Part shown: piece by piece, positions 8,298-15,817 of the stretch
Position numbering within the stretch: the first letter of the stretch is position 1
How the letters are laid out: each line of letters opens with the position of its first letter
Source: Acidobacteriaceae bacterium
GTDB lineage: Bacteria > Acidobacteriota > Terriglobia > Terriglobales > Acidobacteriaceae
Direction: 5' to 3'
Length of the DNA: 33,386 nucleotides
Assembly (NCBI GenBank): GCA_003165795.1
Contig: PMWW01000150.1
Coordinates: forward strand, 24,060-57,445
The notes under the pieces: generated by a model
What the model saw: the letters and a program-made list of their open reading frames with translations, nothing else
What the model was told of the DNA's origin: nothing
Database searches by the model: none
Program-made: the position numbers and the translations under genes

Positions 8298-9914
8298 TCA
8301 TTTCCGGGGAGCGGGTTTCGCCGATTTCTTCGCGGCTTTCTTGGCGGGAGCCTTGGTCTGCTCCGCCAACTCTTCCGCCGCGCGGCGTTCCAGCGCTTTG
8401 GTCACGACGTAGGCCATCTCAGCCATGGGAGCGGGTTTGCCGGTCCATATCTCGAATTGGCGGGCCCCTTGTTGAACGAACATCTCCAGCCCAGGAATGA
8501 CTTGCAGGCCCTTGGCGACGGCCATCTTCGTCAGCTTGGTCTCCGCCGGGCTGTAAACCAGGTCGAAGACGAACTTGGTGTTCAGCTCTTTTTCTTCCAG
8601 CGGCGACTGCTTATTCCCGTTCATTCCGACGGGGGTTGCGTTGATGATGACGTCGAACGCCTGCTTGGCGACCTCGACGCGCTTCAGGTACTTGACCTTC
8701 GCCTGCCGGGCCAAGCTCTGACCCTTTTCGGCGGTGCGATTGGTGAGGAAGACCTCGGCCCCCTTGTTCTTCAGTCCGAAAGCCGCCGCCCGGGCGACCC
8801 CACCGGCGCCGACGATCAGGACCCGCGTGCCGGCCAGCTGCAAACGCTGTTCCAGCGGAACCATGACGCCGGCTACGTCGGTATTGAAGCCGTAGAGCTT
8901 GCCATCGGCGGCCCGCACCACCGTGTTGCAGGCGCCAATTTGCCTGGTCAGGGGATCGGAATTCTCCAGCGCGTCTACCATCTCCTGTTTGTAAGGCATG
9001 GTGATGCTGAGGCCGCGAAGGGGAATGTCCCTGACGCAGGCCAGGAGATCTTTCAGGCTCTTGGCATGCAGAGCCAGGTAAACCGCATTGACCGTTTCGC
9101 GGCGAAAGGCGGCATTCATCATTGCCGGCGACAGGGAGTGATTGATTGGGTCGCCCGCCACGCCATAGACTTGGGTGGCCTGGTCAACCATGTCGATCCG
9201 GTAAGTGTCGCGGAGTTCACCGGCCAACACCTGGCCGGGAGCGGTTTCCTCGCCCCGCGTCGCCGCCCCAAAGGTGAAGATGCTGCCGGCGCGGACGCCT
9301 AGAACGCGGCTGATGATGCCTTGCTCTCCCATACACAGCCCGACCATCTCGTGTTTGCCCGAGCTGGCCTCCACGAACCTCATCATGGCCACGTTGTCGT
9401 ACAGGTTAGTCGCGGTGGAAACCACCTTGTAGAAATCCGCCGGATACTTGCTCATTTCCCCGAACTGCTCATCTAACTTCTTGGTGCTCTTGAAGTTGTG
9501 ATACGACAGGACCACTCCCACGCGGTTGGAAAGATCCTTTAGATCTTCTGCCTTCAGGGCCTCGGCACTCTGTAACTCCAAATCCACCAAGGGGAAACCG
9601 GAGTCGGCTGCCTTGCGGAGGACTGCCAGTTCGGCGGCAACCGAGCCCTTGAACTTGCCTCCGTTGACCGTCCGCCGGCAGGTCGCAATGAATGTCGCCT
9701 CGGGATGCATCTCTAGGAAAGCCTTGAGCTTAGGGAGTGCCGACAGCGGTTGGGAAAGGTAGTCTAACCTTAACTCAATAAAGGGGTTATCACGCACCAA
9801 AGACTCAGCGCGCTCGATCATCGTGGGGGCATCGGGGCCGACCACCGCTATGCAGAGGCGGGGCAGCCGAAAACGCCTGATCCGGGATGCGTAAGTGCTT
9901 GAAGACTCGCGCAT
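8298..9914 (-). CDS. Bifunctional 3-dehydroquinate dehydratase / shikimate dehydrogenase (AroDE)
   Basis: This is a 538-residue fusion carrying out steps 3 and 4 of the shikimate pathway. The N-terminal type I dehydroquinase (about 18-240) has Schiff-base K163 (in DFYKVV) and H139 (in SYHNF), with ELRLDY near residue 47. The shikimate dehydrogenase part (about 248-510) has GDPINHSLSP, the catalytic-lysine motif MPYKQE, NTDVAGV and an NADP-binding GAGGVARA loop with NRT after the next strand. The last 25 residues are Lys/Ala/Pro-rich and probably disordered. The fused AroDE form is known from plants, Chlamydia and several bacteria. The product feeds chorismate, the substrate of TrpE/TrpG encoded 6 kb away. 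No strong ribosome binding site precedes the ATG; a GTTTGCA-like inverted repeat lies in the leader (9935-9956). Confidence 0.95.
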   Translation of the reverse strand: MRESSSTYASRIRRFRLPRLCIAVVGPDAPTMIERAESLVRDNPFIELRLDYLSQPLSALPKLKAFLEMHPEATFIATCRRTVNGGKFKGSVAAELAVLRKAADSGFPLVDLELQSAEALKAEDLKDLSNRVGVVLSYHNFKSTKKLDEQFGEMSKYPADFYKVVSTATNLYDNVAMMRFVEASSGKHEMVGLCMGEQGIISRVLGVRAGSIFTFGAATRGEETAPGQVLAGELRDTYRIDMVDQATQVYGVAGDPINHSLSPAMMNAAFRRETVNAVYLALHAKSLKDLLACVRDIPLRGLSITMPYKQEMVDALENSDPLTRQIGACNTVVRAADGKLYGFNTDVAGVMVPLEQRLQLAGTRVLIVGAGGVARAAAFGLKNKGAEVFLTNRTAEKGQSLARQAKVKYLKRVEVAKQAFDVIINATPVGMNGNKQSPLEEKELNTKFVFDLVYSPAETKLTKMAVAKGLQVIPGLEMFVQQGARQFEIWTGKPAPMAEMAYVVTKALERRAAEELAEQTKAPAKKAAKKSAKPAPRK

Positions 9915-9934
9915 ATAGCTTCAGGGATGGTACA

Positions 9935-9956
9935 GTTGCACAACTCCGGATGCAAC
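9935..9956. promoter_or_regulatory. Inverted repeat in the aroDE leader
   Basis: GTTGCA and TGCAAC, separated by 10 bases, are perfect inverted half-sites centred about 31 bases before the aroDE ATG. It could be an operator or leader hairpin; no regulator can be assigned. Confidence 0.25.
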
Positions 9957-10088
9957 ACCCTTGTTACGAAATTGTAGGAGAAAAGCACGAAAGTAACCTG
10001 GAGAACACGAATCAGGGGTGGTACTAAGGGCGAAAAAGCTCTGTCGAAGTAGGGAAACGGAGCAGCCAAACGCCGCCGATCCGCACTC

Positions 10089-10673
10089 CTACTCTTCCCC
10101 AAACACTTCTGCGGTAAAGGCTTGCAGTTCGGCACCATGCCGCCAGGCGTCAGGGTCGAGGCCGGCTTTCAGGCAGGTCTGGGCCAGAAAGGTCTCGCGG
10201 TCCCAATCCCATTCGATCGGAACTTGCGGCAGGAGCAGTCCCCGGCGACTACCCTGGGTTACCACCAAGCCGTGCTGTCCTAGCAGAACGTCTTCCGCCG
10301 CGACCGGGCGAAGCGGCGACAGGACGCTGATTTCGATGGTCACGGTCAACGCCTCGGCCAAACTGACCGGCTCGAAACGCGGGTCGTCGAAGGCGGCAGC
10401 CCGGGCCGTTTCGGCTACGGTTTGGTAGAGGGACTGAGTGGGAAAGACGTATCCGATACATCCCCGCAAGCGTCCATGGTGGCGCAGCGTGGTAAAGGCA
10501 CCGCGGTATTCGGCCAGATGCTGGCTAGGCGGACTCAGATCGAGATGGCGTTCTTCGAGTGCAGCTTCAATGGATTGATGAGCCAGCCTCAGCAGCACGG
10601 TGCGTTCCGCAGGCGAGTATTCCGCAGGCTCCGAAAGGACTTCCGGGCGCACCGGCTCAGATTGCGGGGACAT
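10089..10673 (-). CDS. AMMECR1-domain protein (AmmeMemoRadiSam system protein A type)
   Basis: This is a 194-residue protein from the ATG at 10673 (MSPQSEPVRP), chosen because AGGAAG lies just upstream and the 30 residues before it (from 10763) read as a shadow of the overlapping pgsA end. The AMMECR1 core includes YRGAFTTLRHHGRLRGCIGY, AAAFDDPRF, VTIEISVLSPLRP and GRRGLLLPQVPIEWDWDRETFL-type sequence, with the RGCIGY motif conserved from bacteria to humans. Members often sit with Memo-like and radical-SAM partners; neither is here. Its biochemical role is not established. The start overlaps the end of pgsA by 17 bases, so the two are probably translationally coupled. Confidence 0.88.
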   Translation of the reverse strand: MSPQSEPVRPEVLSEPAEYSPAERTVLLRLAHQSIEAALEERHLDLSPPSQHLAEYRGAFTTLRHHGRLRGCIGYVFPTQSLYQTVAETARAAAFDDPRFEPVSLAEALTVTIEISVLSPLRPVAAEDVLLGQHGLVVTQGSRRGLLLPQVPIEWDWDRETFLAQTCLKAGLDPDAWRHGAELQAFTAEVFGEE

Positions 10674-11310
10674 CGTTGCGCTTCCTGCGCCGGCTGAGGA
10701 TGAAGGCACGCCGGCGGCGGCGCTTCTCGGCATGGCGGTCGATCTTCTTCCAGAACGCCACAAAATAATCGATCGCCGAAAGTAACGACAAGCCGACCAT
10801 CACCCAAATCGAGACCAAGGCGATGGGATGCACCGGCAAGTTCAGGAAGTACCAGGGCAAGTGGGTCCAGTGATGATCGATGATCGCGGCCACCACGGAG
10901 ACGATTTGCACCAGCATCTTGCTCTTGCCGAGTTCACTGGCCTGGATGGTGAAGCCTTCCGAGGCAGCAATCGAGCGCAGGCCGCTGACCAGGAATTCGC
11001 GGCCGATGATGATCACCGCCATCCAGGCAGGGACGGTGCGCGGATTGAACTGCACCAGGGTGATGAACGCGGCGGCGATCAGCAGCTTGTCGGCCACGGG
11101 ATCGAGCAGCATGCCCATGGTGGTCACCTGCGCGCGCCGGCGCGCCAGATAGCCGTCGATGGCATCGGTCAACGAGGCCGCGATGAAGACAAACGAAGCC
11201 AGCAGTTCGCGGTCGCCGTTGGTGGAACTGAAACGGTTGCTGGACAAAATCCAGATCAGCACGGGAATGCTGAAGATGCGGGTCAGCGTGATGTAGTTCG
11301 GCAGATTCAC
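10657..11310 (-). CDS. pgsA: CDP-diacylglycerol-glycerol-3-phosphate 3-phosphatidyltransferase
   Basis: This is a 217-residue integral membrane enzyme making phosphatidylglycerol phosphate from CDP-diacylglycerol and glycerol 3-phosphate. The CDP-alcohol phosphotransferase signature is complete: D-x2-D-G-x2-A-R-x8-G-x3-D-x3-D, within DAIDGYLARRR and GMLLDPVADK (about residues 49-74). The N-terminus NLPNYITLTRIF is typical of PgsA. Several hydrophobic helices follow, and the C-terminus is strongly basic (EKRRRRRAFILSRRRKRN). The start is GTG at 11310, directly after a run of six T residues and a small hairpin (11311-11333), with no ribosome binding site. A promoter candidate lies at 11361-11390. 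The AMMECR1 gene overlaps its end. Confidence 0.93.
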   Translation of the reverse strand: MNLPNYITLTRIFSIPVLIWILSSNRFSSTNGDRELLASFVFIAASLTDAIDGYLARRRAQVTTMGMLLDPVADKLLIAAAFITLVQFNPRTVPAWMAVIIIGREFLVSGLRSIAASEGFTIQASELGKSKMLVQIVSVVAAIIDHHWTHLPWYFLNLPVHPIALVSIWVMVGLSLLSAIDYFVAFWKKIDRHAEKRRRRRAFILSRRRKRNDVPAI

Positions 11311-11333
11311 AAAAAACAGGGTGGCACACCACC
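11311..11333 (-). terminator. Hairpin plus T-run directly before the pgsA start
   Basis: On the minus strand GGTGG-TGTG-CCACC is followed by CTGTTTTTT and at once by the GTG of pgsA. It may terminate the small membrane-protein gene upstream, or act as an attenuator in the pgsA leader. The stem has only five pairs. Confidence 0.4.
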
Positions 11334-11360
11334 GCGACCGATTGCGGCGGCAACAAGCCG

Positions 11361-11390
11361 ATTATGCTCTACAGATTGGATTGAAAGCAA
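11361..11390 (-). promoter_or_regulatory. Candidate sigma-70 promoter for pgsA
   Basis: On the minus strand TTGCTT (11385-11390), an 18-base spacer and CATAAT (11361-11366) resemble -35 and -10 boxes. Transcription would start near 11354, leaving a leader of about 44 bases that includes the hairpin at 11311-11333. Confidence 0.35.
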
Positions 11391-11415
11391 TCGCAGAAAA
11401 GAGGTCTCGCCGACG

Positions 11416-11664
11416 CTAGTCGTCATGATGAACGACGATCTCGTCGAGCATGGAGGGCGCCTCGTACTGCTCCCAATAGCTGTAGCCCACCGGAATTCCC
11501 CTGACCCAATCGAGAGCGCCCATCCAGATGCGCAACGGGGTGCGAAACTGGTAGCGCACGGCGGCCACCGGGTGGGCCAAAGTCGCCAGCAGGATGTAGA
11601 CCAGGATAGCGGGAAAGGCCACCGCTACCGCAAGCAAGCGTAAGCAGAAATACAGGCGAGGCAT
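11416..11664 (-). CDS. Small membrane protein of unknown function
   Basis: This is an 82-residue protein from the ATG at 11664 (MPRLYFCLRLL). One hydrophobic segment (about residues 5-29, LLAVAVAFPAILVYILLATLA) precedes an aromatic-rich stretch (YQFRTPLRIWMGALDWVRGIPVGYSYWEQYE) and an acidic/His tail. No family was recognised. The frame could extend upstream to 11754, but the extra 30 residues look non-coding and a CATAAT candidate -10 box (11713-11718) lies inside that extension. It sits between gdh and pgsA on the same strand. Coding is likely, because the composition matches a single-pass membrane protein and the gene fills the gap; the function is unknown. Confidence 0.55.
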   Translation of the reverse strand: MPRLYFCLRLLAVAVAFPAILVYILLATLAHPVAAVRYQFRTPLRIWMGALDWVRGIPVGYSYWEQYEAPSMLDEIVVHHDD

Positions 11665-11777
11665 GTAGACCCTACAAGGAGAAATTCCCCACGGCTGCAC
11701 AAACTGCACGCTATTATGCCCCAACTGGAGCGATGATGGCCGGGTGTTCAGCAAATTATTTTTGCCCTAAAACGGTC

Positions 11778-11800
11778 ACGGCTCCCGGGTGGGGAGCCGT
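11778..11800 (-). terminator. Probable terminator of the glutamate dehydrogenase gene
   Basis: Arms 11778-11786 and 11792-11800 (ACGGCTCCC / GGGAGCCGT with one-base offset) form a stable hairpin 28 bases after the gdh stop. On the minus strand the T-run (GACCGTTTT) starts several bases after the stem, so termination may be partial. Confidence 0.55.
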
Positions 11801-11828
11801 CCGATTCCTGCGGTTAACTGGATTCTAA

Positions 11829-13097
11829 CTAAGCGTAGATCCCGCGTTGACGGATCGTATACGCCACCCGATCGATGGCCAGCATATAAGCCGCGATGCG
11901 GTTGTTCACCTTATGGGTTTCGGCATAGCGCACCACGTCTTCGAAAGACGAGACCATGATGTGTTCCAGTTGCTCGTTGACCACCGACTCTTTCCAGAAA
12001 TAGCCCTGGCGGTCCTGTACCCACTCGAAGTAGGAAGCGGTAACGCCGCCGGCATTGGCCAGAATGTCGGGCATGACGAAGACGTGCTTGTCGGCCAGGA
12101 TGTCGTCAGCGGCCGCCGTGGTCGGTCCGTTGGCGCCCTCGACCAGGATTTTCGCCTTAACGTCGTCAGCATTGGCGGACGTGATGACGCTTTCGGTTGC
12201 GGCTGGAACCAGGATCTCGCAATCGGTGATGAGCAGGTCTTCGGTTGCGGCGCGCTCCGCCCCTTTGAATCCGTGGACGCTGCCTTCCTTCTGGCGATAT
12301 TCCCACAACGCGGTGATATCGATTCCCTTGGAGTTGTACAGGCCTCCGTCCCACTCGCCGATGCCAACCACCTTGTAGCCGGCCTGGTGCATGAGTAGCG
12401 CGGCGTTGGAGCCGACGTTGCCGAAGCCTTGGATGATGACCCGCGTGCTCTCGCGCGTCATGTTGTTCTTCTTGATGGATTCGTCGCAGATGATCATCAC
12501 GCCACGGCCGGTAGCTTCGCGGCGGCCACGCGAGCCGCCCATGTTCAGCGGTTTTCCGGTCACGACCGCGGTTACCGTCTGCCGCATGTGCATGGAGTAG
12601 GTGTCCATCATCCACGCCATCGTCTGCTCATTGGTGTTGACGTCGGGAGCGGCTACATCCTTCTCCGGGCCAATAAACTCGATGAGCTCGGAAGTGTAAC
12701 GGCGGGTCATGCGCTCCAGTTCGCCGCGCGACATGTTCTTGGGATCGCAAATGATACCGCCCTTGGCGCCGCCGAACGGGATATTCACTACCGCGCACTT
12801 CCAAGTCATCCAACTGGCCAGGGCGCGAACTTCGTCCAGCGTCACATCGGGTGCATAGCGCACGCCGCCCTTGGCGGGACCGCGCGCGATGGAGTGCTGC
12901 ACGCGATATCCGGTGAACACCTCCAGTTGTCCGTTGTCCATGTTGACGGGAATGTGGACGATGATCTCGCGGTTGGGTTGTTGCAGCACCCGCCACAAAC
13001 CTTGTTCGAGGTTCAATTTTTCGGCGGCCAGGTTAAAGCGCGCCGCTTGTTGTTCCCAGGGATTACTTTCTTTTTCCAGCATCTGTGTGGTAGCCAT
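11829..13097 (-). CDS. gdhA: Glutamate dehydrogenase (Glu/Leu/Phe/Val dehydrogenase family)
   Basis: This is a 422-residue enzyme, a normal length for the hexameric family, that interconverts glutamate and 2-oxoglutarate plus ammonia. K76 ([10 protein letters not shown]), K100 (WMTWK) and K112 (PFGGAKGGI) match the three active-site lysines with the family spacing of 24 and 12. APDVNT (about 152) contains the catalytic Asp. A Rossmann domain with GFGNVGS follows (about 222), and the conserved [14 protein letters not shown] lies near the end. NAD versus NADP preference was not judged. The ATG at 13097 follows CGGAGA. A candidate promoter lies at 13187-13216 and a terminator at 11778-11800, so the gene is probably monocistronic. 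Confidence 0.94.
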   Translation of the reverse strand: MATTQMLEKESNPWEQQAARFNLAAEKLNLEQGLWRVLQQPNREIIVHIPVNMDNGQLEVFTGYRVQHSIARGPAKGGVRYAPDVTLDEVRALASWMTWKCAVVNIPFGGAKGGIICDPKNMSRGELERMTRRYTSELIEFIGPEKDVAAPDVNTNEQTMAWMMDTYSMHMRQTVTAVVTGKPLNMGGSRGRREATGRGVMIICDESIKKNNMTRESTRVIIQGFGNVGSNAALLMHQAGYKVVGIGEWDGGLYNSKGIDITALWEYRQKEGSVHGFKGAERAATEDLLITDCEILVPAATESVITSANADDVKAKILVEGANGPTTAAADDILADKHVFVMPDILANAGGVTASYFEWVQDRQGYFWKESVVNEQLEHIMVSSFEDVVRYAETHKVNNRIAAYMLAIDRVAYTIRQRGIYA

Positions 13098-13186
13098 AGA
13101 TTCTCCGAAGATTGCTTACATCGTGCAGCATGATCAAAGGACGCAGCCAGCGCAGCGCGCGTCCTGCATTTCGGCCAAACCTTTTA

Positions 13187-13216
13187 AGTATATGCAGTGG
13201 CATGTCATGCGCGCAA
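13187..13216 (-). promoter_or_regulatory. Candidate sigma-70 promoter for glutamate dehydrogenase
   Basis: On the minus strand TTGCGC (13211-13216), an 18-base spacer and TATACT (13187-13192, five of six matches to the -10 consensus) lie 90 bases upstream of the gdh ATG. Confidence 0.35.
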
Positions 13217-13261
13217 GGTAAAGCCTGTTGGGGTGGTGGCGCTGTTTGAAACAGGAGCAAC

Positions 13262-13609
13262 CTACTCACCCTGCTGAGGGAACAGATAGTGGGTGACGAT
13301 AACGAAAATCCCGAGGACGTTTAGGGTTGTGCTTCCGATGATTGCGAGCACAACACCTTCTGGAAGCGAAAAGTGAGTGAATCCACTTTCGCCATCGGCG
13401 ACGAGGAGCAGGAAAACCCCCGCCAACCAAAAGCATATGAGCAAGAAAATGCGATGAGCGTACTTCTTGCGCTCTTTAATGTTTTGCTCATAGCTCTGGG
13501 CTTTTAGAAGTTCTAGGCTTGTCGCCTTGTCTGGTGAATCTGGGGCCTTTTCCACCTCATCAGCGGTAATCGAATTAGTTGAGGATGAGACCCCTTCGCA
13601 ATCGGTCAT
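13262..13609 (-). CDS. Small two-helix membrane protein, partner of the Panacea gene
   Basis: This is a 115-residue protein. A polar, Ser/Glu-rich N-terminus (1-40) and a Lys/Glu-rich helix (ERKKYAHR) precede two hydrophobic helices (about 54-71 and 84-110). The second carries LAIIGSTTLNVLGIFVIVTHYLFP, a pattern I recall from many uncharacterised small proteins in accessory regions. Its ATG overlaps the TGA of the Panacea gene by four bases (ATGA, 13606-13609), which means tight translational coupling. Panacea antitoxins are known to pair with varied toxins, some of them membrane-active, so a toxin role is a reasonable inference. No enzymatic motif is visible. Local GC is lower than in neighbouring housekeeping genes. 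Confidence 0.72.
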   Translation of the reverse strand: MTDCEGVSSSTNSITADEVEKAPDSPDKATSLELLKAQSYEQNIKERKKYAHRIFLLICFWLAGVFLLLVADGESGFTHFSLPEGVVLAIIGSTTLNVLGIFVIVTHYLFPQQGE

Positions 13610-14109
13610 CCGGGAATCATGCTCTTGAAATATTCTTTGATAAGCTCATTCGGAATGACCTTGTGTCGCTGTCCCTCGCGGTATACCTGATACCAAGGGG
13701 TGCCGACCATATGGGTCGCATTGGAGAGTTTTACGGCCCCGTATTTTCCATATGTATCCCACACCTTGCGGACGACGTCTAACGCACACACATTGCTATC
13801 GTCATCCTCAAAATCAGCAATTCTGGGGGCGTGAAATACGATCTTGTGATTTCGCAGGGTCATCTCCCTGGCTGGCTCAGTTACTGCCTCGCTCCCGAAT
13901 CGCTTAAACGCTTGATATAACTCAGGTACGACCGGGCCGAATTGCCACGCCTGCACGTTTTCTTGCAGGAGCGGTTGATTCATAAGAGCCAAATGCCAAC
14001 CGTGAGCGAAGTAAACGAGCTTCTGTAGCTTCATAGCGGACAGGCTGTCCCCGCTGTTTTCGGCGATGTCTAGAAATTCGTTGGCTACGGCTTTTGCAGG
14101 ATACGACAC
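13606..14109 (-). CDS. Panacea-domain (SocA-like, DUF4065) protein, likely antitoxin
   Basis: This is a 167-residue protein from a GTG at 14109 with GGAGG eight bases upstream. The DUF4065/Panacea signature is clear: the N-terminal ANEFLDIAENSGDSLSAMKLQKLVYFAHGWHLAL, then WQFGPVVPELYQAFKRFG, and near the end LSNATHMVGTPWYQVY. Panacea proteins, including Caulobacter SocA and phage GepA-like proteins, act as antitoxins that neutralise many unrelated toxin types, or as adaptors for proteolysis. The next gene overlaps by ATGA and encodes a small membrane protein, fitting an antitoxin-first operon. Codon use is more AT-rich than in gdh or trpE, and a transposase remnant lies 120 bases upstream, both fitting horizontal gain. 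Confidence 0.88.
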   Translation of the reverse strand: MSYPAKAVANEFLDIAENSGDSLSAMKLQKLVYFAHGWHLALMNQPLLQENVQAWQFGPVVPELYQAFKRFGSEAVTEPAREMTLRNHKIVFHAPRIADFEDDDSNVCALDVVRKVWDTYGKYGAVKLSNATHMVGTPWYQVYREGQRHKVIPNELIKEYFKSMIPG

Positions 14110-14231
14110 GGTTCGCCTCCATCTAAGTGAGGGTTAGACGGTTAAGGCTTAGAAAAGGTTTCGCGGTTCTTTCGCCAGCAGTCTGATGCTACCATATTTT
14201 TTCACAGCAAATCCACTCAAATCGGCATGGT

Positions 14232-14579
14232 TCAACCCTGTTCCATGAGTCGCAGCAAGTCATTCAGCGACCATACGTGGTCTGACAGGCCAGCTTCCAT
14301 TGCTGGCGTGACGCGAAGCGTTTGATGCACGCGGCAGAAATTGTAATATCCGAACCAAAACGCGACCGACGCGGCGTGGTTCTCAACTTTCTTAGAAAAC
14401 GCATTGGTCAAACGTGTGAAACGCCGTATGCCCATCCTCATGCTGAGATTCTGGCGCTCCACAAACGATGTGCTTACGTGCTTCGGATCGGGATCGCCCA
14501 TGACGGTTTTCATTTCACAACCGACACAGGTTGCAGGACTGTACCGCCCCTGGTCTGGCGACGCGCCAAAAATCTTAAT
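14232..14579 (-). pseudogene. Transposase C-terminal remnant (IS1-like family)
   Basis: The frame encodes about 115 residues with RYSPATCVGCE, DPDPKHVSTSFVERQNLSMRM, RRFTRLTNAFSKK and YYNFCRVHQTLRVTPAM, the C-terminal catalytic part of DDE transposases usually annotated as IS1-family in acidobacteria. The homology continues in frame upstream of the first ATG (14513) to about 14579, then is lost, and a stop lies at 14640-14642. The N-terminal half, including the helix-turn-helix and first catalytic acids, is missing. The conserved FVERQN and FYNF-type residues look intact, so the loss is a 5' truncation, not scattered decay. The 138-bp inverted-repeat element begins 49 bases further on. It cannot move on its own. 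Confidence 0.82.
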
Positions 14580-14627
14580 GCAATTGCGGGTAGTGGCGCA
14601 GTTTGGTTTCGGATTCGAAACCAGAGA

Positions 14628-14765
14628 TAGAGCGGGCCTTCAGGCTCGCGTCAAGCGCCCCCGGCAGCCAGAAGCCGGAGGGGCGGCAGAGCTATTGCCG
14701 GTGTGTCGTGTCTCGGCACTCACATCCCCCGGACGGTATTAACGCGGTCCTGAAGGCCCGCTCTA
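14628..14765. repeat. 138-bp MITE-like element with perfect 17-bp inverted ends
   Basis: The ends 14628-14644 (TAGAGCGGGCCTTCAGG) and 14749-14765 are exact reverse complements. Inside is a second GC-rich hairpin (14656-14665 with 14674-14685). No coding capacity is seen. The element abuts the truncated transposase end. A related sequence (TAGAGCGG, CTTCAG, CGCGTCA in the same order) occurs after superoxide dismutase near 32266, so it probably belongs to a dispersed family. Confidence 0.75.
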
Positions 14766-14870
14766 CCTGAATTCTCCCTGCATTAGAAATGCGCAAATTG
14801 CACCACTACCCCCTGTTTCCTAGTCAGCGACTCCTCGTGGTATAAAAATTTCTAGCACGCCATCCCGAAT

Positions 14871-15719
14871 TTGAAGGCGGATGGAGTTCCTCTTGGGTCC
14901 TTCGCACCCTTTCTTGTTTCTACGCTGGGCACCGTGTTGCGGATACTAGTCCTCCTCCTCGGCCTCTTGGTTGCTCCGACCTCCGCATTTGCCCAAGGCG
15001 GCCCACCCTTTTACACCAACGATCCCGGCACTCCCGGCCCTCGCAATTGGGAAATCAATGTCGCCTACATGCCCTTCTTCTACAGCGGCCAGTCGGTCTC
15101 TCACACCCCCGACCTCGACATCAATTTCGGCATTGGCGACCGCGTCCAACTCACTTACGAAAATGCCTGGCTGCGCGTCCAACGGCACTCGTCCGCGGCT
15201 GAATTTGGTCTGGGTCAATCCAATCCCGGCGTCAAGTGGCGTTTCTACGACGGCGGAGAGTCCGGCCTCTCGATCTCGGTTTTTCCGCAGCTTTTCGTCA
15301 ATAATCCCAACCACGCGGTCCACCGCGGCGTCACGCCTGCGACCGATACTTTCCTCTTGCCCTTCGAATTCGCCAAGAAATTCGGCCCCATCGGCGTGAA
15401 TTACGAAGCCGGTTATCAGTTTGTCCATAACGGACCGGACGGCTGGCTCATGGGCCTGGTTCTCGGCCACGAGTTCACCAAGAAATTAGAAATGGGAGGG
15501 GAGTTCTATTCGCAAGGCGCCTTCCATCCCTCCAACGCCCAACCCACGATTGGCATGGGCGCTCGATACAAGATCCATAGCCCCGTGGTCGTGCTCCTCA
15601 TGGCCGGACGCAGCCTGGAATCCACCAGCCCGAACCAGTCCTATTTCGTCGGTTATTTTGGGCTGCAATTCCTACTGCCTCCCAAGTCCTACGATCCGAT
15701 CGACCCCGGCCATCCTTAA
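14871..15719 (+). CDS. Outer-membrane beta-barrel-type exported protein
   Basis: The open frame encodes up to 282 residues. A signal peptide is visible (RILVLLLGLLVAPTSAFAQ, with cleavage likely after the AFA at about residue 41). The mature part is rich in Gly, Tyr and Phe, with alternating hydrophobic strands such as NWEINVAYMPFFYSG, IGDRVQLTYENAWLRV, GLSISVFPQLFVN and QSYFVGYFGLQFLL, and it ends with a Pro-rich tail. This fits a small outer-membrane barrel of the type often annotated as 'transporter' or phenol-degradation MetA-like; the exact family is not certain. The start is unclear: TTG at 14871 gives a long leader, while GTG at 14934 would put the signal peptide at the N-terminus. A TATAAA (14841-14846) could be a -10 box. 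Confidence 0.7.
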   Translation: MKADGVPLGSFAPFLVSTLGTVLRILVLLLGLLVAPTSAFAQGGPPFYTNDPGTPGPRNWEINVAYMPFFYSGQSVSHTPDLDINFGIGDRVQLTYENAWLRVQRHSSAAEFGLGQSNPGVKWRFYDGGESGLSISVFPQLFVNNPNHAVHRGVTPATDTFLLPFEFAKKFGPIGVNYEAGYQFVHNGPDGWLMGLVLGHEFTKKLEMGGEFYSQGAFHPSNAQPTIGMGARYKIHSPVVVLLMAGRSLESTSPNQSYFVGYFGLQFLLPPKSYDPIDPGHP

Positions 15720-15777
15720 AGGCTGCGGGGAAAGTATGATTCAGAACCTCTTGAAGGGGCGATTGCAGCGCCTGCCG

Positions 15778-15783
15778 TATAAT
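15778..15783 (+). promoter_or_regulatory. Perfect -10 hexamer upstream of trpE
   Basis: TATAAT lies 34 bases before the ATG at 15818. The best upstream -35 candidate (TTGAAG, 15751-15756) has a 21-base spacer, which is too long, so only the -10 is credible. No Trp-rich leader peptide or attenuator was seen. Confidence 0.4.
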
Positions 15784-15817
15784 CCCAGTAAACTTCGCAT
15801 CTGTGCTTAACAATCCG

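Noticed and set aside
10674-10763. Extended N-terminus of the AMMECR1 protein
   Set aside because: The 30 extra residues are read from the end of pgsA in another frame, and a good ribosome binding site supports the later ATG.
15720-15817. Tryptophan attenuator before trpE
   Set aside because: No short ORF with adjacent Trp codons and no terminator/antiterminator pair.
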